A stretch of DNA of 64,000 bases, taken from NCBI RefSeq assembly GCF_900101765.1, contig NZ_LT627735.1, positions 682,001 through 746,000 on the forward strand. The letters are read 5' to 3'. The stretch comes from Nonlabens sp. Hel1_33_55 (lineage in GTDB: Bacteria; Bacteroidota; Bacteroidia; Flavobacteriales; Flavobacteriaceae). The translations under genes were made by a program, and so were the position numbers. This document shows positions 15,062 through 23,262 of this stretch, in pieces (within the stretch, counting starts at the first letter, position 1; each line of letters begins with the position of its first letter). The notes beneath the pieces are model-generated. The model ran no database searches. It saw only the letters and a program-made list of their open reading frames with translations, and had not been told where the DNA came from.

Positions 15062-18000
15062 TCGGGATTCCCTATGTAACTGTTAGGCGTAATAGAAATA
15101 TAGCCAAATGGCGAATTCTTTAAAGGGATCAATCGATTCCTCAGACCGATATCACTACGATTGGGCACCACCTTATCTGAAATACTTTGATTAGGCAACC
15201 CATTAACGGAAACGTTTTCTAGACTTGAAGAAAGCACTTTTGGAACAATCATGTCCGAAATGTCAATTTGAAATTTACGCTTGCGCTGCTGGCGCACACT
15301 CTCATCAACATAAACCGATTCTACCGATAGAAGCTCTTGATTTGCATCGTAGTAACTAATCAATAGTTGCGGTATCGTGGCCGCCTCAATACTGGGGTTG
15401 AAGAGAAAACCATTGATGAGGTGCTCGTTTTGTTCCACTTGTGAGGAAGCAATGGCTTGATACAGATCTGTTGTAGCTACATTAGCTACCACTTGAACTT
15501 CAAAATTAACGGGTGTATCACTCAGGTCTATTTTTGTAAATGCTGTCGGGTCGTAGGAAGCTGGTTTTTTAGCTTGATTACTAGCCCACGCGATATCCTC
15601 AAAATTGACACGGTAAGGTGTGGTTTCCTTTGCGAGTAACTTGTGTTTGATGACATCCTTTGCATTGAACTTTGCTAATGGGTTGTTATCAATATCATAC
15701 AGCGTTCCCGTAACTGAAATATCTGCTGGAACATTATCTACATTTTGAATCTCACCTATGATGGCATATTCGCCGTCGACAACCACCATTTTAGCCGTTA
15801 AGACTTCTACCACAGGTTGTTTGAGCACATCTTCATGATACGTTTGCTCTGAGGTTATTTTACGTTTGCCGTGATTGTAAAACTGTGTATTGCTTTGTAT
15901 TACTAGTTGCTCTGGTGGTACGTCTGGATCAATGGTTTTAGGTTTGATATACCATTTGTTATTAATCTTCTTAAGATCTATCGTGTCGCGAGTATCAATG
16001 ACCTTGAGCGGTGTGACCCAGTTGGCTTTTACAAATCCGGTAGCGGTACTATCTGTTTTAGAGGCGATATCTATAGCGATTTCATCCAGTTTTGCATAGG
16101 AACTTAGCAGACCATCAGACACTGAAATCTCTAACATAAATTGAGAAATGGATTTATCTGCATCTGGATCTAGATAAGAATAAGCGCGTTCAAATTCCTT
16201 GAAATCCAATGCGTCGTAATAGGCAAGGACGACATTTTCTGCACTAATCTGAGTTGAGTTTTTAAGATAGAAAATATAGAATCCTATAGCCACGCACACT
16301 GCCACGATTATAAACCAAATGATTGAAATGTTGTAGAGAGGTCTAGGCAATGGGTTGTAGATGGGAGCAAATCCCATATAGGCAGGAATTTTCTCTTTGC
16401 TGCTCTTTAATGAGCGTGTCCACATCGATCTGAGATATAAGAGTAGTGCAATGATTATGGTTAGAAAGGGAATGGTTCCCCACATAATTTTTTGAAATAG
16501 AGGTACATTATCTTTGGGCAAAATACTGGGTAACGGCGCTATTCCTGCCTTTTCCCAGACCATGATTCCGTTTTCAAGCAAACTCAATCGATGCCAGCCC
16601 GTAAAGTAGAGTAGTGGATCGTAAAATTTATCGTTGGAAAACACATACTTCAAATGGTACTTTTCAGGAACAGTCAGAAACTGTTGTAGCGATCCTATGC
16701 CTTCAATACCTCGATACTTGGAGTTTTCTAAACGCTCCACCGCTCTTGATGTAAGTTCTGGCAATCTCCTGGCGCTGTGGTAGTCGCCATCAACAGTCGT
16801 TGCTTTAGTCTGCGCAGATAGCCACGCCATTTGATCCCCAAAACCTAGTGGTAAGTAACGCCACATGTCATGATCATCTTCATTTAAGAAATTGACGATA
16901 GGCAGCATGTTGATCTCGTCAGGCTGGCTGGGTCTGAATTTACCTAGTGTGATTGTAAAAATGGCCAGAAATATAAATAGACCGGCGAGCAGTCCGCCAG
17001 ACAACCGGTGAGCGAGGCTTCCCCATTTGCCCTGCAGATATTCTTTATAATCACCTTCCACAAACCGATAGCAAAATTCGCCAAAAGCAGGTAAGGCCAT
17101 GATGGATGCCCACAAAGTGAATCGGTCTAGCGTCAGGATGTTAAAAGCGTTTTCACCCAATATCTTTAACGGAATAGGTGTAGTACCGCCAGTTCCTAGT
17201 ACGGACAGCAAAGTGAATGAGAATCCAAAAAACAGTAATCGCTTGCTGTAATATCTGTAGTAGAAGTAAGGTAGTAGGACGAGTAAAAGTCCCCATGGAA
17301 TTACGAAAAACACCAATCCTGAAGAGGTCACCTCGAGAAAGTTATCGCGAGACCCATGAGGTATGGGAACCTGTGTGATTGGGTTGTTTTTGGTATTGAT
17401 CCAGTACGGTAGGATGCACCCGACTATCAGAACGAGTGAGCACGCACCAAATAGGATAATGCGCCTCATGTGCTGCCATAACGCTTTCGCGAAAGCGAAA
17501 AAGGTCACCTCTTTATTACTATTTACTTTTTCTCTGGTAGCATCCATCACCGCCATACCTATTAAGGGAAAAATGAAAAATGCCATTCCAAAAATGGGCG
17601 TCACGTGATGGGATGTCACCGTAACCGCTAGTAAGGCCAATGCTTTAAATAGATGCTTGTAACGTGCTGTCTTGATCCATAAATAGATTTCTGGCATCGC
17701 ATGCATCAACAGGGATATTCCAATGATGCTGGGCAGCTGACCGAAAATGTGTAGCGTTTCAACAAAGGACGATGAGAATACTGCTAGCAATGCTGAATAA
17801 CCAGCAACCTTTTTATTGGGTATCAAGACCTCGGTAAATCGATAGACTCCTGTAATGAATAGGACGATGGCGATGAGCGCGACCGTAAACATCCCAAATT
17901 TAAGTCCACCTATCAAGGAAAGAGCACCTATGGTTTGATGCACCAGCGGTGGATAACCCATCACTGTAAAACCAGTATACCAGCTATAATTCCACGGTTC

Positions 18001-18150
18001 AAACCAGCTGGTCGCATAATGGTTTGCAAAGAATAAATGAATGAGTGCATCATAGGTTTTCTCCAGAGTAAAAAACATGGAAGTACCGTGAAAAACTACA
18101 CCTATGAGTATGGCTGCAATCAGGTATTTATTGGTTTTTACACTATTCAT
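15058..18150 (-). CDS. Large polytopic membrane protein (GT-C-like) with soluble C-terminal part
   Basis: 1030 residues. Residues about 8-590 hold a dozen or more membrane segments, with a large loop containing DGDYHSARRLPELTSRAVERL. This resembles the '6-pyruvoyl-tetrahydropterin synthase-related' or YfhO-like polytopic family, often GT-C transferases. After a further span (about 615-640) the remaining 390 residues are soluble: an NTF2-like domain (about 650-760) and strand-rich domains. It may polymerise or modify the glycan and hold the hydrolase and Ig-like protein encoded after it. It heads the reverse operon and is divergent from the GT2 gene. One palindrome encodes AFAKA at about 219-223. 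Confidence 0.7.
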   Translation of the reverse strand: MNSVKTNKYLIAAILIGVVFHGTSMFFTLEKTYDALIHLFFANHYATSWFEPWNYSWYTGFTVMGYPPLVHQTIGALSLIGGLKFGMFTVALIAIVLFITGVYRFTEVLIPNKKVAGYSALLAVFSSSFVETLHIFGQLPSIIGISLLMHAMPEIYLWIKTARYKHLFKALALLAVTVTSHHVTPIFGMAFFIFPLIGMAVMDATREKVNSNKEVTFFAFAKALWQHMRRIILFGACSLVLIVGCILPYWINTKNNPITQVPIPHGSRDNFLEVTSSGLVFFVIPWGLLLVLLPYFYYRYYSKRLLFFGFSFTLLSVLGTGGTTPIPLKILGENAFNILTLDRFTLWASIMALPAFGEFCYRFVEGDYKEYLQGKWGSLAHRLSGGLLAGLFIFLAIFTITLGKFRPSQPDEINMLPIVNFLNEDDHDMWRYLPLGFGDQMAWLSAQTKATTVDGDYHSARRLPELTSRAVERLENSKYRGIEGIGSLQQFLTVPEKYHLKYVFSNDKFYDPLLYFTGWHRLSLLENGIMVWEKAGIAPLPSILPKDNVPLFQKIMWGTIPFLTIIIALLLYLRSMWTRSLKSSKEKIPAYMGFAPIYNPLPRPLYNISIIWFIIVAVCVAIGFYIFYLKNSTQISAENVVLAYYDALDFKEFERAYSYLDPDADKSISQFMLEISVSDGLLSSYAKLDEIAIDIASKTDSTATGFVKANWVTPLKVIDTRDTIDLKKINNKWYIKPKTIDPDVPPEQLVIQSNTQFYNHGKRKITSEQTYHEDVLKQPVVEVLTAKMVVVDGEYAIIGEIQNVDNVPADISVTGTLYDIDNNPLAKFNAKDVIKHKLLAKETTPYRVNFEDIAWASNQAKKPASYDPTAFTKIDLSDTPVNFEVQVVANVATTDLYQAIASSQVEQNEHLINGFLFNPSIEAATIPQLLISYYDANQELLSVESVYVDESVRQQRKRKFQIDISDMIVPKVLSSSLENVSVNGLPNQSISDKVVPNRSDIGLRNRLIPLKNSPFGYISITPNSYIGNPE
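17482..17497. repeat. 16-bp palindrome copy in the large membrane protein gene
   Basis: Perfect copy in the AFAKA phase on the minus strand, in a cytoplasmic-looking loop between membrane spans. Confidence 0.95.
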
Positions 18151-18228
18151 TTGAAGCGCCTTGAAGGGCTATGTTTTGACAATCCGAAGATAGAGTATTT
18201 AAAAAACTGACCGATCTATCGATAAGCG

Positions 18229-18262
18229 GTTTCCGTCTACAGAAATCTTCCACTGACCGAAA
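18229..18262 (+). promoter_or_regulatory. Putative LytTR-type operator, site E (GT2-manA promoter)
   Basis: GGTTTCCGTCTACAGA followed by TTCCACTGACCG. It is weaker than sites A, B and D, but CGTCTACA is kept and the second half (CACTG at 18251) again starts 17 bp after CGTCT (18234). TCTACA begins at 18236, exactly 55 bp before the TAAGTTTG box at 18291. It lies between the divergent reverse operon and the GT2 gene and could serve both. Confidence 0.5.
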
Positions 18263-18290
18263 ACCAACCTCTGTCAGCCCTTACCAGCTC

Positions 18291-18298
18291 TAAGTTTG
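18291..18298 (+). promoter_or_regulatory. Probable -7 box of the GT2-manA operon
   Basis: TAAGTTTG is a perfect TAnnTTTG match, 23 bases before ATG 18322. A CTG at 18271 sits 17 bp upstream in place of a TTG -33 element. Confidence 0.55.
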
Positions 18299-18321
18299 TG
18301 TCATAATTAAAACGAACTTTT

Positions 18322-19134
18322 ATGAAAACTGGAATCATCATACCATGTTATAACGAGGCAAAACGAATCGATCAACAGGCGTTTATCGACTTTGCAACCA
18401 CTCACCAAAACTATCATTTGTGTTTTGTGAATGATGGTAGTACGGACAATACCAATGATGTTCTTGAAAAGATGCAATGGAAATCGCCTTACAATATCAG
18501 CATTGTTGATGTTAAGAAAAATGCAGGTAAGGCAGCAGCGGTAAGATCTGGATCCCAGTATATGTATGGAATTCCAGAAATCACATCGATAGGTTTCATC
18601 GATGCAGACCTTTCTACTGATTTCAGGGATTTTAAAGACCTTGTAAAAACGTTACATAGAGATGAAAAGCTCATGGTTTTTGGATCTAGAAATACAGGTA
18701 AGACTTCAGGTATAGAGCGTGATCTTGTACGTGGGCTGATTTCAAAATTCATAAAACAATTCATCCTGCTTATTCTAGGATTGCCTATAAGAGATACACA
18801 ATGCGGTGCCAAGGTATTTAAGACAGAGGTTATCCCGATGATTTATTCAAAGCAGTTTGTGAGTCGATGGTTATTTGATGTAGAAATTTTCCTAAGGTTG
18901 AAAAAGACATTTGGCAAGAAGAACATCATGCAGAAGATCGTCGAACAACCCTTAATGCGATGGGTACATGTGGATAACTCTAAGCTGGGATTGAAGGACT
19001 CCATCAAAATACCTTTTAATCTAGCTCAAATATGGCTCAACTATACAATCGCTTATTCAGCCAATGAGGTCGCTACAGACCAAGCTTTTGGTCTACCAAC
19101 AGAAACCTTAATTACACAAAGAAAAGCAGCATAA
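18322..19134 (+). CDS. Glycosyltransferase family 2, dolichyl-phosphate glucosyltransferase-like
   Basis: 270 residues with a GT-A fold: IIIPCYNEAKRI at the N-terminus, VNDGSTDNT for nucleotide binding, and the acidic motif FIDADLSTD for metal binding. The later RDTQCGAKVFK and FDVEIFLR segments are typical of the branch that charges polyprenyl or dolichyl phosphate with a sugar. It has no strong membrane segments, and a lipid-linked sugar would serve the neighbouring GT-C-like protein. It is 27 bases before the isomerase gene, in one operon. Confidence 0.88.
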   Translation: MKTGIIIPCYNEAKRIDQQAFIDFATTHQNYHLCFVNDGSTDNTNDVLEKMQWKSPYNISIVDVKKNAGKAAAVRSGSQYMYGIPEITSIGFIDADLSTDFRDFKDLVKTLHRDEKLMVFGSRNTGKTSGIERDLVRGLISKFIKQFILLILGLPIRDTQCGAKVFKTEVIPMIYSKQFVSRWLFDVEIFLRLKKTFGKKNIMQKIVEQPLMRWVHVDNSKLGLKDSIKIPFNLAQIWLNYTIAYSANEVATDQAFGLPTETLITQRKAA

Positions 19135-19161
19135 TTCTTTTAACTTCTTAAACGCATCATC

Positions 19162-20130
19162 ATGAACATCTATCCATTAAAATTTGAACCCATTTTACAA
19201 GAAAAAATTTGGGGCGGTTCCCGACTTAAAGATTTATTCAATAAAAAAACCGATAAACAGAATGTCGGCGAAAGTTGGGAAATTTCAGGAGTTGAAGGGA
19301 ATATCTCAGTAGTTGATAATGGTGTTTATAAAGGCTTATCTCTTGTTGAAATGCTTAAAACCCACAATAAAGATTTAGTGGGATCTAAGAACTATGATCG
19401 TTTTGGCGATGAGTTTCCGTTACTTATTAAGTTCTTGGACGCCAAAGAGAATTTATCAGTGCAAGTTCATCCAAATGATGAGATTGCTAGAAAGGATCAC
19501 AGTTCCTTCGGTAAGACGGAGATGTGGTATATCATGGATCATGAAGAGGATGCAGAGATTATCGTTGGTATGAAAGACAAGCAGGCAGATACAGAAGTTT
19601 TGAGAACAGTAGGAAAGGACAATGTGTACGATATATTTGAAACGAGCCGCGTTAGTAAAGGAGACGCTTATTTCATTCCAGCCGGAAAGGTGCATGCCAT
19701 AGGTGCTGGAGTAGTAGCTGCAGAAATACAGCAGACATCAGACATCACCTACAGAGTTTACGATTGGGATCGTATAGATAATAGCGGTAGTAAACGAGAA
19801 TTGCATTTAGACCAATCTATAAATTCAACCAAAGAATTTGAAGAAGAAAGCAAGAAGGATTTTAAGGTAAAAGCAAATGAAATTTCTAACGTTGTCAACT
19901 GTAATTATTTTACCACTAACATTTTTCAAGTGAATCATCAATTTGAACGTGAATATTCAAATCTCGATTCTTTTGTAATTTTGATGTGTGTCGAAGGAAG
20001 TTGTAAAGTTTCAATTAATGGATGTACAGAATCTGTTCAAACTGGAGAAACTATTTTACTGCCAGCAACTGCAACTAGCACCCATTTTTCTTCCAGAGGA
20101 GCCAAATTTATGGAGGTTTATATTGCTTAG
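19162..20130 (+). CDS. manA: Mannose-6-phosphate isomerase, class I
   Basis: 322 residues of a cupin-type, zinc-dependent enzyme that interconverts mannose 6-phosphate and fructose 6-phosphate and so supplies GDP-mannose or GDP-fucose precursors. Visible zinc-site motifs are LSVQVHPND and GKTEMWY, then AGKVHAIGAGVVAAEIQ. The length is that of the short bacterial (Bacillus-type) enzymes. It is the last gene of the polysaccharide region and suggests a mannose- or fucose-containing polymer. Confidence 0.9.
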   Translation: MNIYPLKFEPILQEKIWGGSRLKDLFNKKTDKQNVGESWEISGVEGNISVVDNGVYKGLSLVEMLKTHNKDLVGSKNYDRFGDEFPLLIKFLDAKENLSVQVHPNDEIARKDHSSFGKTEMWYIMDHEEDAEIIVGMKDKQADTEVLRTVGKDNVYDIFETSRVSKGDAYFIPAGKVHAIGAGVVAAEIQQTSDITYRVYDWDRIDNSGSKRELHLDQSINSTKEFEEESKKDFKVKANEISNVVNCNYFTTNIFQVNHQFEREYSNLDSFVILMCVEGSCKVSINGCTESVQTGETILLPATATSTHFSSRGAKFMEVYIA

Positions 20131-20170
20131 AACGCTGCTTGTATGCAAGCCACTAGTTTTGTAATCCTCT

Positions 20171-20254
20171 GTTTATTTGCCGATGCAGAATATTGAATGT
20201 GTTGATATTATTGGGATAGAAGCCTTATGGGTGGATGATAGGTGTACTTTATAT
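20171..20254 (+). repeat. Dispersed ~80-bp repeat, copy 2 (left flank of caspase cluster)
   Basis: TGTTTATTTGCCGATGCAGAATATTGAATG... to GGGTGGATGATAGGTGTAC. The first 30 bases are identical to copy 3 (41211-41293) apart from one position, and the orientation is the same. The gene-free stretch 20131-20846 also holds a palindrome (20417) and a short helical frame (20570); the rest is AT-rich and unrecognised. Confidence 0.8.
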
Positions 20255-20416
20255 CGAACAATTTATCAATTACTTCATCTTGTATTTACTCCAATACAAT
20301 AGGACTCTAATATTTAGGTTCACAATGAATAAATATCTATCAAACTTGATAAATTGATATAGCATTTTCGAATTTTTTGCTGAAAATATGGGGACCATTT
20401 GGTGATGGATATATTA

Positions 20417-20435
20417 TATACCCCCAAAGGGGTAT
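20417..20435. repeat. TACCCC/GGGGTA palindrome, left
   Basis: TATACCCCCAAAGGGGTAT is an inverted repeat followed by six T. A near-identical palindrome lies at 40951-40970 just past the other end of the caspase cluster. It may be an operator, or a terminator for + strand transcripts. Confidence 0.6.
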
Positions 20436-20569
20436 TTTTTGATAAATCGAATGGTTCTATATTTATCTTTTACGTTCAATTAGTACTAATAAGCTTGTAC
20501 AGTAACAATTATCCTATGCTAATTTATGAAGTAATTGCAGATGAATTATATAGAAAACATTAAGAATAA

Positions 20570-20773
20570 CACGTAAAAAGACAACAACGAATTTATCAAC
20601 ATCATGCCCTGAAATTACTGATTTTGCTGAATCAAAAGGAAATTGAAACTCAATTATTAGAACAACAGCGAATAAGGGATTCTATATTTCAATTAGAGCA
20701 AGGGAAACTTGATGGACAAATTGATGAGTTAAGAGCCATTAGAGAACGTCTTGAAAATGAGACTGATAAATAA
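20570..20773 (+). pseudogene. Possible gene remnant: short alpha-helical frame without start codon
   Basis: The frame from after a TAA (20567-20569) to TAA 20771-20773 reads as 67 charged, helix-rich residues (IETQLLEQQRIRDSIFQLEQ, then GQIDELRAIRERLENE). It looks like a coiled coil, but there is no ATG and only TTG/CTG starts inside. A preceding short frame (MLIYEVIADELYRKH, ending near 20562) may be its front part after a frameshift. The family is not recognised. Confidence 0.3.
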
Positions 20774-20846
20774 TCACTATTTTAGATTGAGCAAAAATCG
20801 TTTCGCATTGTGATTAATATCCTTGCACTTAATTGAATTATAACTT

Positions 20847-22289
20847 ATGAATTTTACATCGCGTTCCCGAACCATTTCATGCATTTTAATGGTCTTGACT
20901 TCTTTAGCATTTGGTCAAGTTGCAAATAAACCTAATCTATTGTTAGATGGGATCAGAATTGATACAGAGCGTGAATGTTTTGATCAAGATTATCCTTTTG
21001 ATGGATTGACCGTTGAACTATCTAATGATAAGAGTGTAAAACAATGCCAACTTGAAATTAAAACCAATAACAATCAACTAATTTATCAGGTAGAAAGCTA
21101 TCGAGACTTTGACGGGCAAGCACTGTATAGATCCATGGATAATTCAGGAGTGTTTGATCGTACTGGGATAATTGTTTTTGAATTTCTAATTACTAGTAAA
21201 GACAATAATACTTTTATTGAATATCTGGAAATCTGTATTAATCCAAATGAGCCTATTGTTGCTGAATCAAGAGGTGTTTCTATTACCAGCAAGAAATACA
21301 CAAAAGTACCTATCTATTATGCCACAGATCGTAAGGATAGTAAAAAAGCAAATGTCTACGAACGATTTGCAGGTGAGCTCGAGTCAGACCATACGATCAA
21401 TTATGGCATATGTAATGTAACGATTCCAGCAATACATCAAATAGGTCAAATAGAAAGCCCTTCTTTATTTAGGTTTGAATTAAGCGAAGATCCTGAGAAA
21501 CATATTGTGCTGCAAAATATTATTCCTCTATCTGAAGGTTCTTTTTTTAATTTGATGGCTAATGGTGTTTCGCTTTCGCGAAAGCGGAAAACCTTCATGT
21601 TCATTCACGGTTATAATGTCTCTTTTGCAGATGCAGCTAAAAGAACTGCGCAAATGAAGTATGATTTGAAGTTTGACGGTGAAGCGGTACTGTACAGCTG
21701 GCCGTCGCAAGCGGCAACATCTGCCTATACGATTGATGAAAATAATATACGCTGGTCAACAGAGAATATCAAAAATTTTCTAGACGATTATATAACAAGA
21801 TCTAAAGCCGAAGAGATTTACCTCATTGCACATAGCATGGGAAATCGTGGATTGACCGATGCGCTCATAGATTTGATAAAAGAGAAACCGTATCTAGCTT
21901 CAAAAATTAAAGAGATCATACTCGCTGCGCCAGATATCGATGCCGCCATTTTTAAACGAGATATAGCCCCACAAATGGTGGCTAGCATTAAGAAACCTAT
22001 CACTTTATATGTAAGCGCTGATGATGTAGCACTTGAAGCTTCCAAAACTTTACATGGTAGAGCTAGGGCTGGCGATGCAGAATATGGTGTAATGCTTGTT
22101 CCTGGAGTGGAGACAATAGACGCAAGTGGAGTGGATGCTAGTTTCCTATCGCATTCCTATTTTGCAGAGACTAAATCTATTCTTGATGATTTGATCACAG
22201 TAATAGGCTCTGGTTTGAGGGCAAAAGGGAGGCCCAAATTATTAAAGATTTCCACCTCAGAAGGTGTGTATTGGAAATTTAAAAATTGA
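20847..22289 (+). CDS. Exported alpha/beta hydrolase (DUF900-type esterase)
   Basis: 480 residues with a signal peptide (about 1-24, cut after LAFGQ). The N-terminal ~150 residues are strand-rich and unknown. The hydrolase domain (about 165-460) begins with PIYYATDRK, has the oxyanion motif FIHGYN, the nucleophile elbow AHSMG with S330, and H436 in LSHSYF. This is the DUF900 esterase/lipase-like family; the substrate is unknown. It is the first gene of a + strand operon with the lipoprotein (39-bp gap) and the 1430-residue caspase. The palindrome at 21571 lies here in a different phase (SLSRKR, about 242-247), just before the FIHGYN strand. Confidence 0.82.
   Translation: MNFTSRSRTISCILMVLTSLAFGQVANKPNLLLDGIRIDTERECFDQDYPFDGLTVELSNDKSVKQCQLEIKTNNNQLIYQVESYRDFDGQALYRSMDNSGVFDRTGIIVFEFLITSKDNNTFIEYLEICINPNEPIVAESRGVSITSKKYTKVPIYYATDRKDSKKANVYERFAGELESDHTINYGICNVTIPAIHQIGQIESPSLFRFELSEDPEKHIVLQNIIPLSEGSFFNLMANGVSLSRKRKTFMFIHGYNVSFADAAKRTAQMKYDLKFDGEAVLYSWPSQAATSAYTIDENNIRWSTENIKNFLDDYITRSKAEEIYLIAHSMGNRGLTDALIDLIKEKPYLASKIKEIILAAPDIDAAIFKRDIAPQMVASIKKPITLYVSADDVALEASKTLHGRARAGDAEYGVMLVPGVETIDASGVDASFLSHSYFAETKSILDDLITVIGSGLRAKGRPKLLKISTSEGVYWKFKN
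21571..21586. repeat. 16-bp palindrome copy in the hydrolase gene, alternative phase
   Basis: The only perfect in-gene copy not read as AFAKA; here it gives Ser-Leu-Ser-Arg-Lys-Arg. Confidence 0.95.
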
Positions 22290-22328
22290 CATTAATTCAA
22301 TCGGTACGACATAAATAAATTTAAATAA

Positions 22329-23258
22329 ATGAAACAATATTACACATTTGTTATTCTACTCGCTTTAGTTTTGACCTCATGCTCAGTACATAAAAGGTCC
22401 TACATTCAAGGTGATGAAGAGTTTGTGGTAGAGATGAAGAAGCCTGGCAGTCGCGGCGGTATGGTAGAGATTGCTTTACAGGGATTGTTTTTAGGTGCTG
22501 ATTACCTTGCTGTAAAAACAGCCAAATCACTAACGAGCTCTTACTCGCAAGCCTTATCCATCAACGATTACTACTATTTTAATAGTACTAACGGTACGGT
22601 TACAAAAACCTATAATGAGATTCATATTAAGAAATATGAAGCACCTGCAAATGCAGAGAAAAAAGCAGAAATCGTTAGCACCATAAAAAGCGAAATAGAT
22701 GCGCAGCCTAAGCCAAGAGGTACATCTGCTGCTGCTGCTGCTTTTACTTTTGATGATAACGTTTTGAGGATACAAGATGATAAAGAAGACCTACTCAATT
22801 TTGAGGCGGTAATTGAAATATTAACCGACTCAGAAAATCCAGGAGTTTCTCGATTAAGCTTTAATGAGTTGCGTATTCTATTCTCAAGAACTAAGATTTA
22901 TGAAGATGAGAATCTTAATGCAAGGCTATCGGTTTCCATAACTGGTCAATGGCGCAATAAAGATAACACGCCTATGGAGGCTGTGCTTGTAGAGCAGGAA
23001 TATGATTTACGCAACTTGAAATACGGTCCAGAAAATCAAATTCAAACACCTATTCTCTCACCATGGTATGTGGATATACCTTATCTGGCCGAAGATGAAT
23101 TCCAAAACTATGGTATCGTCAAAGTCAATGTGCAACTACAAGAATATGAAGGTGGCAAGAGCAAGTACATCAATCAGTTGCCTAGTATATTATCAGACAA
23201 CAAGGATTCGGTCATTAAAAGTGGATCTGCTACGATCCAGAAAATTTTAGGGAATTAA
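22329..23258 (+). CDS. Lipoprotein of unknown function
   Basis: 309 residues with a lipoprotein signal (LVLTSCS, lipidated C18). The rest has a glycine-rich stretch (GSRGGMVEIALQGLFLGADY), a run of alanines (about 135-139) and a strand-rich second half. No family is recognised. It is 39 bases after the hydrolase gene and 4 bases before the caspase gene, so it is part of the same operon. It may be the envelope anchor or substrate of its neighbours; that is inference. Confidence 0.75.
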   Translation: MKQYYTFVILLALVLTSCSVHKRSYIQGDEEFVVEMKKPGSRGGMVEIALQGLFLGADYLAVKTAKSLTSSYSQALSINDYYYFNSTNGTVTKTYNEIHIKKYEAPANAEKKAEIVSTIKSEIDAQPKPRGTSAAAAAFTFDDNVLRIQDDKEDLLNFEAVIEILTDSENPGVSRLSFNELRILFSRTKIYEDENLNARLSVSITGQWRNKDNTPMEAVLVEQEYDLRNLKYGPENQIQTPILSPWYVDIPYLAEDEFQNYGIVKVNVQLQEYEGGKSKYINQLPSILSDNKDSVIKSGSATIQKILGN

Positions 23259-23262
23259 AAAC

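Noticed and set aside
20417..20435. Left palindrome as the terminator of manA
   Set aside because: It has a T-run, but lies nearly 300 bases after the manA stop and has a near-identical copy at 40951 without a T-run. A regulatory site is at least as likely.
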